From: Rouxiella sp. WC2420
GTDB lineage: Bacteria > Pseudomonadota > Gammaproteobacteria > Enterobacterales > Enterobacteriaceae
Assembly: GCF_041200025.1 (NCBI RefSeq)
Contig: NZ_CP165628.1
Location: 5,208,001-5,272,000 of the forward strand
Direction: 5' to 3'
DNA: 64,000 bases
Part shown: positions 32,685 through 46,664 of the stretch, piece after piece
How positions within the stretch are numbered: the stretch's first letter is position 1
Layout: the number at the start of each line of letters is the position of its first letter
Notes under the pieces: generated by a model
What the model saw: only the letters and a program-made list of their open reading frames with translations
Told to the model about the DNA's origin: nothing
Databases searched by the model: none
Program-made: the position numbers and the translations under genes

Positions 32685-34574
32685 ATGTTTTATCCAGATC
32701 AATTTGACGTCATCATCATCGGTGGAGGCCATGCAGGCACTGAAGCGGCCATGGCTTCAGCCAGAATGGGACGTCAAACCCTGTTGTTAACCCACAATAT
32801 CGACACGCTTGGACAAATGTCGTGTAACCCAGCCATTGGCGGGATCGGGAAAGGACATCTGGTAAAAGAAGTGGACGCACTCGGTGGTTTGATGGCTACG
32901 GCGATCGATCATGCCGGCATCCAGTTTAGGATACTAAACGCCAGTAAAGGACCCGCTGTACGAGCCACTCGAGCTCAGGCAGACCGCGTACTTTACCGGC
33001 AGGCAGTGCGTACAGCTTTAGAAAATCAGCCAAATCTAATGATCTTCCAGCAGCCTGTTGAAGACTTGATCGTCGAAAACGATCGCGTTGTCGGCGCTGT
33101 AACTCAGATGGGCCTTAAATTCCGTGCCAAAGCAGTAGTTTTAACCGTGGGAACCTTCCTGGACGGCAAGATTCACATTGGCCTTGAAAACTACAGCGGT
33201 GGCCGTGCGGGAGATCCTCCTGCCATTTCACTGTCACAACGTCTGCGTGAACTGCCGCTGCGCGTTAATCGCCTTAAAACCGGAACTCCACCACGTATCG
33301 ATGCCCGTACTATCGATTTCAGCGTACTTGGTCAACAGCACGGCGATGAGGTAGCTCCAGTATTCTCGTTCATGGGCAATGCTGCACAGCACCCGCGTCA
33401 GATCCCTTGTTACATCACGCACACTAACGAAAAAACGCATGATGTGATCCGTAATAACCTGGATCGCAGCCCAATGTATGCCGGGATCATCGAAGGGATC
33501 GGACCACGCTATTGCCCATCGATCGAAGACAAAGTCATGCGTTTTGCGGATCGTAACGCTCACCAGATCTTCCTTGAACCTGAAGGCTTGACCAGCAACG
33601 AAGTTTATCCAAACGGGATCTCCACCAGTTTGCCGTTCGACGTGCAAATGCAAATCGTCCGTTCGATGCAAGGCATGGAAAACGCAGTGATCGTTCGACC
33701 TGGCTATGCCATCGAATACGATTTCTTCGATCCTCGCGATTTAAAACCGACGCTGGAAAGCAAATTTATTCAAGGTCTGTTCTTTGCCGGACAAATCAAT
33801 GGAACGACAGGTTACGAAGAAGCTGCGGCTCAAGGCCTGCTTGCCGGCCTCAATGCTGCACGTAGCGCCACCGAACAGGAAGGCTGGGCGCCGCGTCGTG
33901 ACCAGGCTTATCTGGGCGTGCTGGTTGACGACCTGTGCACGCTGGGTACCAAAGAACCGTACCGCATGTTTACTTCCCGTGCCGAATACCGTTTGATGCT
34001 GCGTGAAGACAACGCCGATCTTCGTCTGACGGAAAAAGGCCGTGAACTGGGTCTGGTTGATGATGCTCGTTGGGCGCGATTCAACGAAAAACGTGAAATG
34101 ATCGAGCTGGAACGTCAGCGCTTGCGTGGCATCTGGGTTAGCCCAAACCACGCTCAGGTTGCTGAAATCAATACCCGACTTTCTGCTCCGCTGTCAAAAG
34201 AAGCCAGTGCTGAAGAGCTGCTGCGCCGACCTGAGATGACCTACGATCTGCTGACTCGCCTCGAGGCCTTCGCGCCAGCGGTGAGTGATGCTCAGGCCGC
34301 AGAACAGGTCGAGATCCAGGTGAAGTACGAGGGTTATATCGCTCGTCAGCAGGAAGAAATCGAAAAACAGCAGCGCAATGAAAATACGCTGCTGCCGGAA
34401 ACGCTGGACTACAAGCAGGTTAACGGCCTGTCGAATGAAGTGATCGCGAAACTTAACGATCATCGTCCAACGTCAATCGGGCAAGCTACCCGCATTTCGG
34501 GAATTACCCCGGCTGCAATATCAATACTTTTAGTCTGGCTGAAAAAGCAAGGCCTGCTGCGTCGCAGTGCCTAA
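32685..34574 (+). CDS. mnmG: tRNA uridine-5-carboxymethylaminomethyl modification enzyme MnmG (GidA)
   Basis: MnmG with MnmE installs the (carboxymethyl)aminomethyl group on U34 of several tRNAs, using FAD, NADH and methylene-THF. The 629-aa protein has the FAD-binding [10 protein letters not shown] near residue 13, the [15 protein letters not shown] motif, a catalytic cysteine in [10 protein letters not shown], the motif [13 protein letters not shown] and a C-terminal helical domain for MnmE binding. It lies immediately after oriC; mnmE is also in this window at 62257. Confidence 0.98.
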   Translation: MFYPDQFDVIIIGGGHAGTEAAMASARMGRQTLLLTHNIDTLGQMSCNPAIGGIGKGHLVKEVDALGGLMATAIDHAGIQFRILNASKGPAVRATRAQADRVLYRQAVRTALENQPNLMIFQQPVEDLIVENDRVVGAVTQMGLKFRAKAVVLTVGTFLDGKIHIGLENYSGGRAGDPPAISLSQRLRELPLRVNRLKTGTPPRIDARTIDFSVLGQQHGDEVAPVFSFMGNAAQHPRQIPCYITHTNEKTHDVIRNNLDRSPMYAGIIEGIGPRYCPSIEDKVMRFADRNAHQIFLEPEGLTSNEVYPNGISTSLPFDVQMQIVRSMQGMENAVIVRPGYAIEYDFFDPRDLKPTLESKFIQGLFFAGQINGTTGYEEAAAQGLLAGLNAARSATEQEGWAPRRDQAYLGVLVDDLCTLGTKEPYRMFTSRAEYRLMLREDNADLRLTEKGRELGLVDDARWARFNEKREMIELERQRLRGIWVSPNHAQVAEINTRLSAPLSKEASAEELLRRPEMTYDLLTRLEAFAPAVSDAQAAEQVEIQVKYEGYIARQQEEIEKQQRNENTLLPETLDYKQVNGLSNEVIAKLNDHRPTSIGQATRISGITPAAISILLVWLKKQGLLRRSA

Positions 34575-34581
34575 TCAGCTT

Positions 34582-34615
34582 TGCCACCGCGGTTTTATTG
34601 AAAGCGGCGGTGGCA
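34582..34615. repeat. Inverted repeat between mnmG and rsmG
   Basis: TGCCACCGC / GCGGTGGCA (9 bp) with a 16-base loop, in the 64-base gap. There is no T-run after it, so it is more likely an RNA-processing or stability hairpin than a full terminator. Confidence 0.5.
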
Positions 34616-34638
34616 GCAGATTGTCTCAAGGATAACCC

Positions 34639-35259
34639 ATGCAAAAGAAATTGGACTCGCTGCTTGCTGCGGCAGGAATAGCGCTACCCGATCAACAAAA
34701 ACAACAGCTAATTGGCTACGTTGAGTTGCTGCATAAATGGAATAAAACCTACAACCTGACGTCGGTGCGTGATCCGATGCAAATGCTGGTTCGTCACATT
34801 CTTGACAGCATCGTGGTTAATCCACATCTGCAGGGCAGCCGTTTTATCGACGTCGGCACCGGGCCGGGGCTTCCGGGCATCCCACTGGCGATTGTGCGTC
34901 CCGATGCGCATTTCACCCTGTTAGACAGCCTGGGCAAGCGCGTACGCTTCCTGCGTCAGGTGCAGCATGAGTTGGGGCTGAAAAATGTCGAGCCGGTGCA
35001 GAGTAGGGTAGAGGAGTTTATTCCCGAGCCTGCGTTTGACGGCGTAATCAGCCGTGCTTTTGCTTCGCTGCAAGACATGCTTACCTGGTGTCATCATTTG
35101 CCGGTAAAAGGGCAGGGGCGTTTTTATGCGCTGAAGGGATTAAGCCCGAATGAAGAATTAGCTACTTTGCCAGAAAACGTTAAGCTACAAGAGATTATCA
35201 AGCTGCGGGTACCAGAATTAGAAGGCGAAAGACATCTGGTGATTTTAACAGCGAACTAA
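34639..35259 (+). CDS. rsmG: 16S rRNA (guanine527-N7)-methyltransferase RsmG
   Basis: RsmG (GidB) methylates N7 of G527 in 16S rRNA with S-adenosylmethionine; loss of it gives low-level streptomycin resistance. The 206-aa protein has the family N-terminus ([17 protein letters not shown]), the SAM motif [18 protein letters not shown] (about 69-86), [15 protein letters not shown] and ISRAFASL. It is downstream of mnmG in the usual mnmG-rsmG unit. Confidence 0.97.
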   Translation: MQKKLDSLLAAAGIALPDQQKQQLIGYVELLHKWNKTYNLTSVRDPMQMLVRHILDSIVVNPHLQGSRFIDVGTGPGLPGIPLAIVRPDAHFTLLDSLGKRVRFLRQVQHELGLKNVEPVQSRVEEFIPEPAFDGVISRAFASLQDMLTWCHHLPVKGQGRFYALKGLSPNEELATLPENVKLQEIIKLRVPELEGERHLVILTAN

Positions 35260-35779
35260 GTTTGTCCTGCATCAATAAATCGGTCATAAAGCGGATGTTT
35301 AATTAAGGTAAAAATAAGCAAGCTAACTAGTTTGGTTATTTAATAGCTTTTTACTGGAGTTTTACACTCCAGTATCATCGGATTGACCTTTTGGCTTTAA
35401 TCCAATGCGAAATAATCACTGTTGAAATTGAATTTCCTTTAAGTGGCCGATATTTTTGATGTAATCAAGTTGTTGTTATTTGTTATGTGTTTGTGAAAAA
35501 ACAGCCGGGTAATTGATTGTTGCATTTTTATAAAAAAATAACACCTACAACATGTTGTTTTATAAGGACATTAATAACAGTTTAATAATTTAGATTATTC
35601 ACGGCTTGCAAATAAACTGGCATGAAAATAGTAGTTTTGTGATCTCGCGCACGTATATTTGTTAGGCTATGGAATAATTCGACAGTCGATTTGTAGTTAT
35701 TCAGGGCTATAGTTTCCTTATGAAAATAGCTCTAAAAAGGTCAAATTAAATAATTGTTCACCTTTTCGCTACTTATCCA
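35260..35779. other. AT-rich spacer upstream of the atp promoter
   Basis: About 520 gene-free bases. It holds an 8-bp inverted repeat ACTGGAGT / ACTCCAGT at 35353-35373 and a palindrome ACAACATGTTGT at 35547-35558. Neither has a T-run. No ORF with a ribosome site was found. Confidence 0.5.
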
Positions 35780-35807
35780 TTGAATTCGTTTGAGTGGCCC
35801 GTATAAT
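35780..35807 (+). promoter_or_regulatory. atp operon promoter
   Basis: TTGAAT, a 16-base spacer, then a perfect TATAAT, about 93 bases before atpI. It is the best sigma-70 promoter in the spacer. Confidence 0.65.
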
Positions 35808-35899
35808 TTGCACGTTTTTTGCTGCTTGACTCTTTAGGGGTAAGGCAGTGTTATACGGCATTCAGCATACCTCCAGTTAGGTACGAGAGAATAAACGTC

Positions 35900-36292
35900 A
35901 TGTCTGTGTCTTACTCCTTATACGATAAGAACGGCGGGAAAGTAGCGAGAAAGCTGTTAATACTGCAGCTATTGACGTTTGTCCTTCTCAGTGCAGCATT
36001 TGGATTTAAAAGCCTGTCGTGGTCTACCTCCGCTCTTATGGGGGGAATGGCTGCCTGGTTACCGAATGCACTGTTTATGCTGTATGCGTGGCGCCAACAG
36101 GCGCAAACAACGGTCTCTGGACGAGTTGCCTGGTCATTTGCCATTGGAGAAGCGCTGAAAGTTGTGGTCACCATAACTTTGCTGGTTATCGCGCTGGGCC
36201 TTTTCAAGGCTGCTTTAGCTCCGTTGGGTGTGGCCTATTTATCTGTGCTAATCACGCAGATAGTAGCTCCGGCCTTAATTAACCGGTCGTAA
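35900..36292 (+). CDS. atpI: F0F1 ATP synthase subunit I
   Basis: AtpI is a small membrane protein that helps assembly of the c-ring and possibly Mg2+ supply. The 130-aa product has four hydrophobic segments (LLILQLLTFVLLSAAFGF, ALMGGMAAWLPNALFMLYAW, FAIGEALKVVVTITLLVIALGLF, VAYLSVLITQIVAPALI). The conserved GRVAWSFAIGEALK matches the family. ATG 35900 was chosen because the family starts MSVS; a longer frame from 35819 is not supported. It is the first gene of atpIBEFHAGDC. Confidence 0.93.
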   Translation: MSVSYSLYDKNGGKVARKLLILQLLTFVLLSAAFGFKSLSWSTSALMGGMAAWLPNALFMLYAWRQQAQTTVSGRVAWSFAIGEALKVVVTITLLVIALGLFKAALAPLGVAYLSVLITQIVAPALINRS

Positions 36293-36319
36293 CCGTAGAT
36301 AACCGTACTTAACTACTAA

Positions 36320-37117
<798 letters not shown>

Positions 37118-37149
37118 TTTTTCTTTCAACACTACTGCGTTTTAACTGA

Positions 37150-37421
<272 letters not shown>

Positions 37422-37472
37422 TGAGTTAAACGATAGACATCAACTAATTCACTTTGAAAGAGGCATTGTGCT

Positions 37473-37943
37473 GTGAATCTTAACGCAACAATCCTCGGCC
37501 AGGCTATCGCGTTCGTCCTGTTTGTCTGGTTCTGCATGAAGTACGTATGGCCGCCAATTATGGCTGCCATCGAAAAGCGTCAGAAAGAAATTGCTGACGG
37601 TTTATCTTCCGCAGAACAAGCCAAAAAAGAGCTGGATTTAGCGCAAGCCGATGCGACCGACCAACTGATTAAAGCCAAAGCGGAAGCCCAGGTGATCATT
37701 GAGCAAGCCAACAAGCGCAGAACTCAGATCATCGAAGATGCTAAAACTGAAGCTGAGCAGGAACGTAACAAAATCGTGACGCAAGCGAAGGCAGAGATCG
37801 ACGCAGAACGTCAACGTGCTCGTGAAGAGTTACGTAAACAAGTCGGTATTTTGGCTATTGCTGGCGCCGAGAAAATCATCGAACGTTCCGTGGATGAAGC
37901 TGCTAACAGCGACATCGTTGATAAACTGGTCGCTGAACTGTAA
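37473..37943 (+). CDS. atpF: F0F1 ATP synthase subunit b
   Basis: Subunit b is the stator stalk: one N-terminal membrane span ([20 protein letters not shown]), then a long Ala/Glu/Lys/Gln-rich coiled coil that dimerises and binds delta. The 156-aa product starts at GTG 37473, as in E. coli atpF, with AGAGG nine bases upstream. There is no in-frame ATG that would keep the membrane anchor. Confidence 0.97.
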   Translation: MNLNATILGQAIAFVLFVWFCMKYVWPPIMAAIEKRQKEIADGLSSAEQAKKELDLAQADATDQLIKAKAEAQVIIEQANKRRTQIIEDAKTEAEQERNKIVTQAKAEIDAERQRAREELRKQVGILAIAGAEKIIERSVDEAANSDIVDKLVAEL

Positions 37944-37957
37944 GGAGGGAGGGGCTG

Positions 37958-38491
37958 ATGTCACAATTTACTACGGTAGCTCGCCCCTACGCCAAAGCAG
38001 CTTTTGACTTTGCCGTTGAGCACCAAAGCTTGGATCGCTGGCAGTCAATGCTCGCGTTCACGGCTGAAGTCACACGCGATAAACAGATTTCAGAGTTGCT
38101 CACAGGTGCTATGGCACCTGAAGCGCTTTCGAATGTTTTTATCGGCGTATGTGGTGAACAACTCGACGAAGCGGGTCAGAACCTGATTAAGGTTATGGCT
38201 GACAACAAACGTTTACGCGTTCTTCCTGAAGTGCTGGAGCAGTTTATTGAACTGCGTGCAGCATTGGAGGCGACCGTTGAAGTAGAAGTTATTTCTGCCA
38301 ACGTTCTGTCTGAAGAACAGCAGGCGAAAATCGCTGCTGCGATGGAAAAACGTTTGTCTCGCAAAGTTAAGCTGAATTGCAAAATTGACAAGTCTGTTCT
38401 TGCCGGGATCGTAATCCGTGCAGGTGATATGGTGATTGATGGCAGCGTTCGCAGTCGTCTAGAACGCCTGGCAGACGTCTTGCAGTCTTAA
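37958..38491 (+). CDS. atpH: F0F1 ATP synthase subunit delta
   Basis: Delta joins the b stalk to the top of the alpha3beta3 head. The 177-aa protein has the OSCP/delta motifs [13 protein letters not shown] at the N-terminus and [26 protein letters not shown] at the C-terminus. It starts 14 bases after atpF with a GGAGGGAGGGG ribosome site. Confidence 0.97.
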   Translation: MSQFTTVARPYAKAAFDFAVEHQSLDRWQSMLAFTAEVTRDKQISELLTGAMAPEALSNVFIGVCGEQLDEAGQNLIKVMADNKRLRVLPEVLEQFIELRAALEATVEVEVISANVLSEEQQAKIAAAMEKRLSRKVKLNCKIDKSVLAGIVIRAGDMVIDGSVRSRLERLADVLQS

Positions 38492-38503
38492 GGGGACTGG
38501 AGC

Positions 38504-40045
38504 ATGCAACTGAATTCCACCGAAATCAGCGAACTGATCAAGCAGCGCATTGCTCAGTTCAATGTGGTGAGCGAAGCTCACAATGAAGGTACTATCGTTT
38601 CCGTCTCTGACGGGATCATCCGCGTGAACGGCCTGGCCGAAGTCATGCAAGGCGAAATGATTGCGCTGCCGGGTAACCGCTACGCTATCGCCCTGAACCT
38701 GGAGCGTGACTCTGTAGGTGCCGTAGTTATGGGCCCTTACTCAGACCTCGCCGAAGGGATGAAAGTAAAATGTACTGGTCGTATCCTTGAAGTTCCAGTA
38801 GGCCGTGGCCTGCTGGGCCGTGTGGTTAACACCCTGGGTGCACCAATTGATGGTAAAGGTCCGGTTGAAAACGACGGTTTCTCTCCTGTAGAAGCTATCG
38901 CACCGGGCGTTATCGATCGTCAATCCGTTGACGAACCTGTTCAGACTGGCTACAAGTCAGTCGATGCCATGATCCCAATCGGTCGTGGTCAGCGTGAACT
39001 GGTAATCGGTGACCGTCAAACCGGTAAAACTGCTCTGGCTATTGATGCGATCATCAACCAGCGCGATTCCGGTATCAAATGTATTTACGTCGCTATCGGT
39101 CAGAAAGCTTCCACCGTTTCCAACGTGGTTCGCAAACTGGAAGAGCACGGCGCACTGGCCAACACCATTGTTGTTGTTGCTACCGCATCTGAATCAGCTG
39201 CGCTGCAATACCTGGCACCATACTCTGGTTGCGCGATGGGTGAATACTTCCGTGACCGCGGTGAAGATGCACTGATCGTATACGATGACCTGTCTAAACA
39301 GGCTGTTGCATACCGTCAGATCTCGCTGCTGTTGCGTCGTCCGCCAGGTCGTGAAGCTTATCCAGGTGACGTGTTCTACCTCCACTCCCGTTTGCTGGAG
39401 CGTGCATCTCGCGTTAGCGCTGATTACGTTGAAGCATTCACCAAGGGTGAAGTGAAAGGTAAAACCGGCTCTCTGACTGCACTGCCGATTATCGAAACGC
39501 AAGCTGGTGACGTTTCCGCGTTCGTTCCGACCAACGTAATCTCGATTACCGATGGTCAGATCTTCCTGGAATCAAGCCTGTTTAACTCCGGTATTCGTCC
39601 AGCGGTTAACCCGGGTATCTCCGTATCCCGTGTTGGTGGCGCTGCACAGACCAAGATCATGAAAAAACTGTCCGGTGGTATCCGTACCGCTCTGGCACAA
39701 TATCGTGAACTGGCTGCGTTCTCACAGTTTGCATCCGACTTGGATGAAGCGACCCGTAAACAGTTGAACCACGGTCAGAAAGTGACCGAGCTGCTGAAAC
39801 AGAAACAGTACGCACCGATGTCAATCGTTGCACAGTCACTGATTCTGTTCGCTGCAGAACGTGGTTTCCTGGAAGACGTCGAGCTGTCTAAAGTGGGTAG
39901 CTTCGAGGCTGCGCTGTTGGCTTATGCTGACCGCGAGCACGCTGAGCTTATGCAACAAATCAACCAAACTGGTGCGTACGACAAGGAAATCGAGGGTAAA
40001 TTCCAATCTATCCTTGAGACCTTCAAAGCAACCCAGTCCTGGTAA
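38504..40045 (+). CDS. atpA: F0F1 ATP synthase subunit alpha
   Basis: Alpha subunits carry the non-catalytic nucleotide sites. The 513-aa protein has the P-loop [11 protein letters not shown] (about 169-179), the Walker B region [11 protein letters not shown], and the ATP synthase signature [17 protein letters not shown] with the arginine finger. Length equals E. coli. It starts 12 bases after atpH. Confidence 0.98.
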   Translation: MQLNSTEISELIKQRIAQFNVVSEAHNEGTIVSVSDGIIRVNGLAEVMQGEMIALPGNRYAIALNLERDSVGAVVMGPYSDLAEGMKVKCTGRILEVPVGRGLLGRVVNTLGAPIDGKGPVENDGFSPVEAIAPGVIDRQSVDEPVQTGYKSVDAMIPIGRGQRELVIGDRQTGKTALAIDAIINQRDSGIKCIYVAIGQKASTVSNVVRKLEEHGALANTIVVVATASESAALQYLAPYSGCAMGEYFRDRGEDALIVYDDLSKQAVAYRQISLLLRRPPGREAYPGDVFYLHSRLLERASRVSADYVEAFTKGEVKGKTGSLTALPIIETQAGDVSAFVPTNVISITDGQIFLESSLFNSGIRPAVNPGISVSRVGGAAQTKIMKKLSGGIRTALAQYRELAAFSQFASDLDEATRKQLNHGQKVTELLKQKQYAPMSIVAQSLILFAAERGFLEDVELSKVGSFEAALLAYADREHAELMQQINQTGAYDKEIEGKFQSILETFKATQSW

Positions 40046-40102
40046 TACTTAACTGCCTTACCGTTAATTCGGTAGGGCAGTTAGTAATGAGGAGAAGCAG
40101 AG

Positions 40103-40969
40103 ATGGCCGGCGGAAAAGAGATACGTAGTAAGATCGGCAGCGTGCAAAACACGCAAAAGATCACTAAAGCGATGGAAATGGTCGCCGCCTCCAAAATGCG
40201 TAAAACGCAGGAACGCATGGCGGCCAGCCGTCCTTATGCAGACACCATTCGCAAAGTGATTGGTCACCTTGCGCAAGGTAATCTGGAATACAAGCACCCA
40301 TACCTGGACGAGCGTAAAATCAAGCGCGTTGGGTATTTGGTCGTGTCTACCGATCGCGGTCTTTGTGGCGGCTTGAACACTAACTTGTTCAAGAAACTGC
40401 TGACAGAAGCGAAAGGCTGGGCTGAGCAGGGCGTCGAGGTTGACTTGGCTCTGATCGGTTCTAAAGCTGCATCTTTCTTCGGTTCCGTGGGTGGCAACGT
40501 CGTTGCCCAGGTTACTGGCATGGGGGATAACCCTTCTCTGTCAGAACTGATCGGTCCGGTAGCAGTGATGCTGCAAGCCTACGATGAAGGTCGTTTAGAC
40601 AAGCTGTGCATTGTTAGCAACAAATTCGTCAATACCATGTCTCAGGAACCAAGAATCGTGCAGCTGCTGCCACTTCCGCCTGCGGAAGAAAACGGCGGGC
40701 TGGCGAACAAGTCCTGGGATTACCTGTATGAGCCAGACCCTAAAGCGCTGCTGGATGTCCTCCTGCGTCGCTACGTAGAGTCTCAGGTTTATCAGGGCGT
40801 CGTAGAAAACCTGGCCAGCGAACAGGCCGCGCGAATGGTAGCGATGAAAGCCGCCACCGATAACGGCGGCAGCCTGATCAAAGAGCTGCAGTTGGTATAC
40901 AACAAAGCTCGTCAGGCCAGCATCACTCAGGAACTCACCGAGATCGTCGGGGGAGCCTCCGCGGTTTAA
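40103..40969 (+). CDS. atpG: F0F1 ATP synthase subunit gamma
   Basis: Gamma is the central rotor shaft. The 288-aa protein has the N-terminal helix [33 protein letters not shown], the Rossmann-like middle with [15 protein letters not shown], and the C-terminal helix [45 protein letters not shown] ribosome site precedes it. Confidence 0.98.
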   Translation: MAGGKEIRSKIGSVQNTQKITKAMEMVAASKMRKTQERMAASRPYADTIRKVIGHLAQGNLEYKHPYLDERKIKRVGYLVVSTDRGLCGGLNTNLFKKLLTEAKGWAEQGVEVDLALIGSKAASFFGSVGGNVVAQVTGMGDNPSLSELIGPVAVMLQAYDEGRLDKLCIVSNKFVNTMSQEPRIVQLLPLPPAEENGGLANKSWDYLYEPDPKALLDVLLRRYVESQVYQGVVENLASEQAARMVAMKAATDNGGSLIKELQLVYNKARQASITQELTEIVGGASAV

Positions 40970-40974
40970 GCTAG

Positions 40975-42384
<1,410 letters not shown>

Positions 42385-42436
42385 TGTTCTCCCTTAGGGG
42401 ATAAAGATCGTTGCAGTATTGAGAGAGGAAGGTGAC

Positions 42437-42862
42437 ATGGCTGAAAAAGCTTACCATCTGGATGTTGTCAGCGCGGAAAAGAGAATGTATTCCGGCCTGG
42501 TGCAGAAAATCCAGGTGACGGGTAGCGAAGGTGAGCTGGGTATTTTCCCTGGTCACGCCCCGCTGCTCACCGCCATCAAGCCTGGCATGGTGCGCATTGT
42601 TAAAGAACACGGCGAAGAAGAGTATATCTATCTCTCCGGCGGCATCCTTGAGGTGCAACCGAACGCAACTACCGTGTTGGCTGACACTGCAATCCGTGGA
42701 GTAGACCTCGACGAAGCGCGCGCGCTTGAAGCTAAGCGTAAAGCGGAAGAACATATCAATGGTTCTAACGGCGACGTCGACTATGCTCGGGCGTCTGCAG
42801 AACTGGCCAAAGCGCTCGCGAAACTTCGCGTGATCGAATTGACCAGGAAAGCGGGTTACTGA
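42437..42862 (+). CDS. atpC: F0F1 ATP synthase subunit epsilon
   Basis: Epsilon is part of the central stalk and inhibits ATP hydrolysis. The 141-aa protein has the N-terminal beta-sandwich ([64 protein letters not shown]) and the two C-terminal inhibitory helices. ATG 42437 has GAGGAAGG upstream; a TTG-started frame from 42419 is not supported. It is the last gene of the operon. Confidence 0.97.
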   Translation: MAEKAYHLDVVSAEKRMYSGLVQKIQVTGSEGELGIFPGHAPLLTAIKPGMVRIVKEHGEEEYIYLSGGILEVQPNATTVLADTAIRGVDLDEARALEAKRKAEEHINGSNGDVDYARASAELAKALAKLRVIELTRKAGY

Positions 42863-42902
42863 TTGGCGAAAGCCGTATTGGTGATAAACGCACTGCCAGT
42901 TG

Positions 42903-42931
42903 AAAAGCGACCTTCGGGTCGCTTTTTTTTT
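42903..42931 (+). terminator. atp operon terminator
   Basis: AGCGACC / GGTCGCT with a UUCG tetraloop followed by nine T, about 40 bases after atpC. Confidence 0.92.
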
Positions 42932-43161
42932 ATCTTTAAAAAAGCCCTGTTTTCAGCATCTTCTTCATTCAATTCCGGCCGTTTCAATGAAATACTGTCT
43001 ACTATTGGAGACACTTTTAGCGCGATTCCTGCTGAGTCGTTTACAGAGTGTTCAACCCTTGCCCAGTGCGGCTTGGGGGTAGTTTTTAATGAAAAATATG
43101 TAGTAATCCGATCGGCTAACGGGTTACTTTTGTCAATCAAACTGGATTTGTCAGGTTGCTT

Positions 43162-44529
43162 ATGTCTAACAGCGCATTAAGTGTCGTGGTCCTCGCCGCA
43201 GGCAAGGGCACACGCATGTATTCCAATCTTCCCAAAGTACTGCATCCGCTTGCCGGAAAAGCGATGGTTCAGCATGTTATTGATGCTGCCACTCGTATGG
43301 GGGCAAGCAATGTGCATCTGGTTTATGGCCATGGTGGAGACCTGCTTAAGCAGAATCTGGCCACCAGCTGTTTAAACTGGGTGTTGCAGGCTGAGCAATT
43401 GGGTACCGGACACGCAATGCAGCAGGCTGCGCCTCACTTTGCTGATGACGAAGATGTGTTAATGCTTTACGGCGATGTACCGCTGATTTCCGTTGAGACT
43501 TTGCAAAAGCTGCTGTCTGCCAAGCCACAGGGTGGAATTGGTTTGCTAACCGTCAAGCTGGACGATCCTGCCGGTTATGGCCGCATTGTCCGTGAAAACG
43601 GTGAGGTAGTCGGCATTATCGAGCAGAAAGATGCCTCGGCCGAGCAGCTGAAAATCAATGAGATTAATACCGGTATACTCGTCGCCAACGGTGCATCGTT
43701 CAAGCGCTGGCTGAGCAAGCTTTCAAACAATAATGCGCAGGGTGAATATTACATCACCGATATCATTGCGATGGCGCATGCAGAAGGCCATAAGATTGCC
43801 ACCGTGCATCCCGCGCGCCTTAGCGAAGTTGAAGGTGTGAACAACCGCCTGCAACTTTCTCGTCTTGAGCGTGTTTATCAACAGGAGCAAGCCGAACGTT
43901 TGCTGCTGGCGGGCGTAATGCTGATGGACCCCTCTCGTTTCGATTTACGCGGTGAACTGTCGCACGGCATTGACGTTAGCATCGACGTAAACGTAATTAT
44001 TGAAGGCAAGGTCAAGCTGGGTAATCGTGTCACTATCGGCGCAGGCTGCGTGCTGAAAGACTGCACCATCGGCGATGACTGTGTGATCAGTCCTTACAGC
44101 GTGTTCGAGGGGGCTATCGTGCAGGCAGATTGTACTGTTGGTCCGTTTGCTCGTCTGCGCCCTGGCGCCGAGCTGGGTCAGGCAGCGCACGTCGGCAACT
44201 TTGTTGAAATCAAGAAAGCGCGTCTCGGAACTGGCACCAAAGCCGGACACCTCAGCTATCTTGGCGATGCGGTGATCGGCGATAACGTTAATATTGGTGC
44301 AGGTACGATCACCTGTAACTATGATGGCGTGAATAAATGGCAAACGACGATTGGCGATAACGTCTTTGTCGGCTCGGATACTCAGCTGGTGGCTCCGGTT
44401 AACGTCGGTAACAATGTGAGTATTGCTGCCGGAACCACGGTCGTTCGCGATGTTCCAGACGGCGGCCTGGTGATAAGCCGCGTGACTCAGGTGCATAAGC
44501 CAAATTGGAAGCATCCGTCCAAACGATAA
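43162..44529 (+). CDS. glmU: Bifunctional N-acetylglucosamine-1-phosphate uridyltransferase / glucosamine-1-phosphate acetyltransferase
   Basis: GlmU acetylates glucosamine-1-P and then uridylates it to UDP-GlcNAc. The N-terminal pyrophosphorylase domain has [11 protein letters not shown] and [10 protein letters not shown]; the C-terminal half is a left-handed beta-helix of hexapeptide repeats ([32 protein letters not shown]). The start is ATG 43162 (455 aa), with AGG six bases upstream; a TTG at 43156 is an alternative. glmS follows. Confidence 0.97.
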   Translation: MSNSALSVVVLAAGKGTRMYSNLPKVLHPLAGKAMVQHVIDAATRMGASNVHLVYGHGGDLLKQNLATSCLNWVLQAEQLGTGHAMQQAAPHFADDEDVLMLYGDVPLISVETLQKLLSAKPQGGIGLLTVKLDDPAGYGRIVRENGEVVGIIEQKDASAEQLKINEINTGILVANGASFKRWLSKLSNNNAQGEYYITDIIAMAHAEGHKIATVHPARLSEVEGVNNRLQLSRLERVYQQEQAERLLLAGVMLMDPSRFDLRGELSHGIDVSIDVNVIIEGKVKLGNRVTIGAGCVLKDCTIGDDCVISPYSVFEGAIVQADCTVGPFARLRPGAELGQAAHVGNFVEIKKARLGTGTKAGHLSYLGDAVIGDNVNIGAGTITCNYDGVNKWQTTIGDNVFVGSDTQLVAPVNVGNNVSIAAGTTVVRDVPDGGLVISRVTQVHKPNWKHPSKR

Positions 44530-44546
44530 TAGTCGGTAAGCGTCAA

Positions 44547-44570
44547 GGGTGCAGTTTGCTGCACCCGTTT
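44547..44570 (+). terminator. Hairpin after glmU
   Basis: GGGTGCAG / CTGCACCC with a 4-base loop followed by CGTTTTATT, 17 bases after the glmU stop. In E. coli glmUS is partly cotranscribed and cleaved here, so this may be a partial terminator. Confidence 0.65.
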
Positions 44571-44716
44571 TATTCGGCGTCATTGTGTTTTGCTCTGCCC
44601 GTCACCACGTTATGGTCAGCGCAAAACATAATAATCCCCTTCTCTACAGGCTCGGGGAACCCGCACGGCATGGAACCATGACCGGAGCGGCTATCAATCA
44701 GGTCAAGGCATCAAAA

Positions 44717-44744
44717 AAGGTCTGCGAACAGACCTTCTATAGGA
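44717..44744 (+). promoter_or_regulatory. Stem-loop just upstream of the glmS ribosome binding site
   Basis: A perfect 8-bp stem AAGGTCTG / CAGACCTT with a CGAA tetraloop (44717-44736) ends five bases before the AGGA ribosome site (44741-44744). In E. coli the glmS leader forms an inhibitory structure that the GlmZ RNA opens. Equivalence here is inferred from position only. Confidence 0.4.
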
Positions 44745-44753
44745 ATAAAACCG

Positions 44754-46583
44754 ATGTGTGGAATTGTTGGCGCAGTAGCGCAACGCGATATAGCTGAAAT
44801 TCTGTTGGAAGGATTACGCCGTCTGGAATACCGCGGCTATGACTCTGCTGGTTTGGCAGTAGTGGATAACGAAGGTCACATGGGCCGCTTGCGCCGTGTT
44901 GGTAAAGTGCAGAAGCTGGCTGATGCGCTGGAAGCTCATCCACTGCACGGTGGTACCGGTATTGCTCACACCCGTTGGGCGACTCACGGAGAACCATCTG
45001 AAGTTAATGCTCATCCGCACGTGTCTGATTACATTGCGGTTGTGCATAACGGCATTATCGAAAACTTCGAACCGCTGCGAGTATTGCTGATCGAGCGCGG
45101 ATATCGCTTCGAGTCGCAAACTGATACCGAAGTTATCGCTCATCTGGTGCACTGGGAGCTGCTGCAAGGTGGTACTTTGCTGGAAGCGGTACTTCGCGTC
45201 ATTCCTCAACTACGTGGCGCTTACGGCACTGTGGTGATGGACAAACGCGATCCTTCCGTGCTGGTGGCTGCGCGATCTGGTAGCCCACTGGTCATTGGTC
45301 GTGGTGTTGGTGAAAACTTTATTGCCTCCGATCAGCTGGCCTTGCTGCCTGTAACACGTCGTTTTATGTTCCTTGAAGAAGGCGACGTTGCAGAAGTAAA
45401 ACGCCGTGAAGTTAACGTGTTTGATAAAACCGGCAAGCCGGTCGAGCGTCCTGAAATCGAATCTCAAGTACAGTATGACGCCGGTGATAAAGGCGCGTAC
45501 CGTCATTACATGCAAAAAGAGATCTACGAACAGCCTCAGGCGATTAAAAATACCCTTGAAGGGCGTTTCAGCCACGGTCAAATTGATCTCAGCGAGCTGG
45601 GAGCCGATGCAGACGCGATGCTGGCTAAAGTTCAACACGTACAGATCATTGCCTGCGGCACCTCATATCACTCAGGTATGGTGGCGCGTTATTGGTTTGA
45701 AGCGCTGGCCGGTGTGCCGTGCGACGTAGAAATTGCTTCTGAATTCCGCTATCGCAAATCTGCCGTTCGTCCTGGCAGCCTGATCATCACTCTGTCTCAG
45801 TCCGGTGAAACCGCCGATACGTTAGCTGCACTGCGTCTTTCTAAAGAGCTGGGCTTCCTGGGCTCCCTTGCCGTTTGTAACGTAGCCGGCTCCTCTTTGG
45901 TGCGTGAATCTGACCTGGCGCTGATGACCAAAGCGGGAACTGAGATCGGTGTAGCGTCTACCAAGGCATTTACGACTCAGTTAACCGTTCTGCTGATGCT
46001 GGTGGCGCGCGTTGGCCGTTTGAAAGGCATGAGCGAGCAGGTTGAACACGATATCGTTCATGGCCTGCAGGCGTTGCCTGCGCGCATCGAGCAGATGCTG
46101 TCACTGGATAAAACCATCGAAGCGCTGGCTGAAGGCTTCTCCGACAAACATCACGCACTGTTCCTGGGTCGCGGCGATCAGTACCCGATCGCGATGGAAG
46201 GGGCGCTGAAGCTGAAAGAAATTTCGTATATTCACGCTGAAGCCTATGCTGCCGGTGAGTTAAAACATGGCCCATTAGCGTTGATTGACGCCGATATGCC
46301 GGTAATTGTTGTTGCTCCAAACAACGAGCTGCTGGAAAAACTGAAATCCAACATTGAAGAAGTACGTGCTCGCGGCGGTCAGCTTTACGTCTTCGCCGAT
46401 CAGGACGCAGGCTTTACAGATAGTGACGGCATGAAAGTTATTCAGCTGCCACACGTCGAGCAAATTGTTGCGCCAATCTTCTACACCGTGCCGTTACAGC
46501 TGTTGTCTTACCACGTCGCGTTAATCAAAGGCACCGATGTCGATCAGCCTCGTAACCTGGCGAAATCGGTAACCGTGGAATAA
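44754..46583 (+). CDS. glmS: Glutamine-fructose-6-phosphate aminotransferase
   Basis: GlmS makes glucosamine-6-phosphate from fructose-6-P and glutamine, the entry step to cell-wall amino sugars. The N-terminal glutaminase domain begins MCGIVGA with the nucleophile Cys directly after Met. Two SIS sugar-isomerase domains follow ([58 protein letters not shown]), ending [14 protein letters not shown]. Length 609 aa as in E. coli. The 3' end is the region that TnsD recognises as attTn7 in many bacteria. Confidence 0.98.
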   Translation: MCGIVGAVAQRDIAEILLEGLRRLEYRGYDSAGLAVVDNEGHMGRLRRVGKVQKLADALEAHPLHGGTGIAHTRWATHGEPSEVNAHPHVSDYIAVVHNGIIENFEPLRVLLIERGYRFESQTDTEVIAHLVHWELLQGGTLLEAVLRVIPQLRGAYGTVVMDKRDPSVLVAARSGSPLVIGRGVGENFIASDQLALLPVTRRFMFLEEGDVAEVKRREVNVFDKTGKPVERPEIESQVQYDAGDKGAYRHYMQKEIYEQPQAIKNTLEGRFSHGQIDLSELGADADAMLAKVQHVQIIACGTSYHSGMVARYWFEALAGVPCDVEIASEFRYRKSAVRPGSLIITLSQSGETADTLAALRLSKELGFLGSLAVCNVAGSSLVRESDLALMTKAGTEIGVASTKAFTTQLTVLLMLVARVGRLKGMSEQVEHDIVHGLQALPARIEQMLSLDKTIEALAEGFSDKHHALFLGRGDQYPIAMEGALKLKEISYIHAEAYAAGELKHGPLALIDADMPVIVVAPNNELLEKLKSNIEEVRARGGQLYVFADQDAGFTDSDGMKVIQLPHVEQIVAPIFYTVPLQLLSYHVALIKGTDVDQPRNLAKSVTVE

Positions 46584-46630
46584 GTCGTACTCAAAGCCTG
46601 TTACTGGCGGCGAGCTGTTCGTTAGTTATA

Positions 46631-46664
46631 AACCTCCTGTTGCTTTTGCATAGGAGGTTTTTTT
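46631..46664 (+). terminator. glmS terminator
   Basis: AACCTCCT / AGGAGGTT with a 13-base loop followed by seven T. It closes the glmUS unit, and the accessory cassette starts after it. Confidence 0.85.

Noticed and set aside
42856..43140. Minus-strand 94-codon frame and plus-strand 105-codon frame between atpC and glmU
   Set aside because: Both cross the atp terminator hairpin and have no ribosome site or recognisable features.
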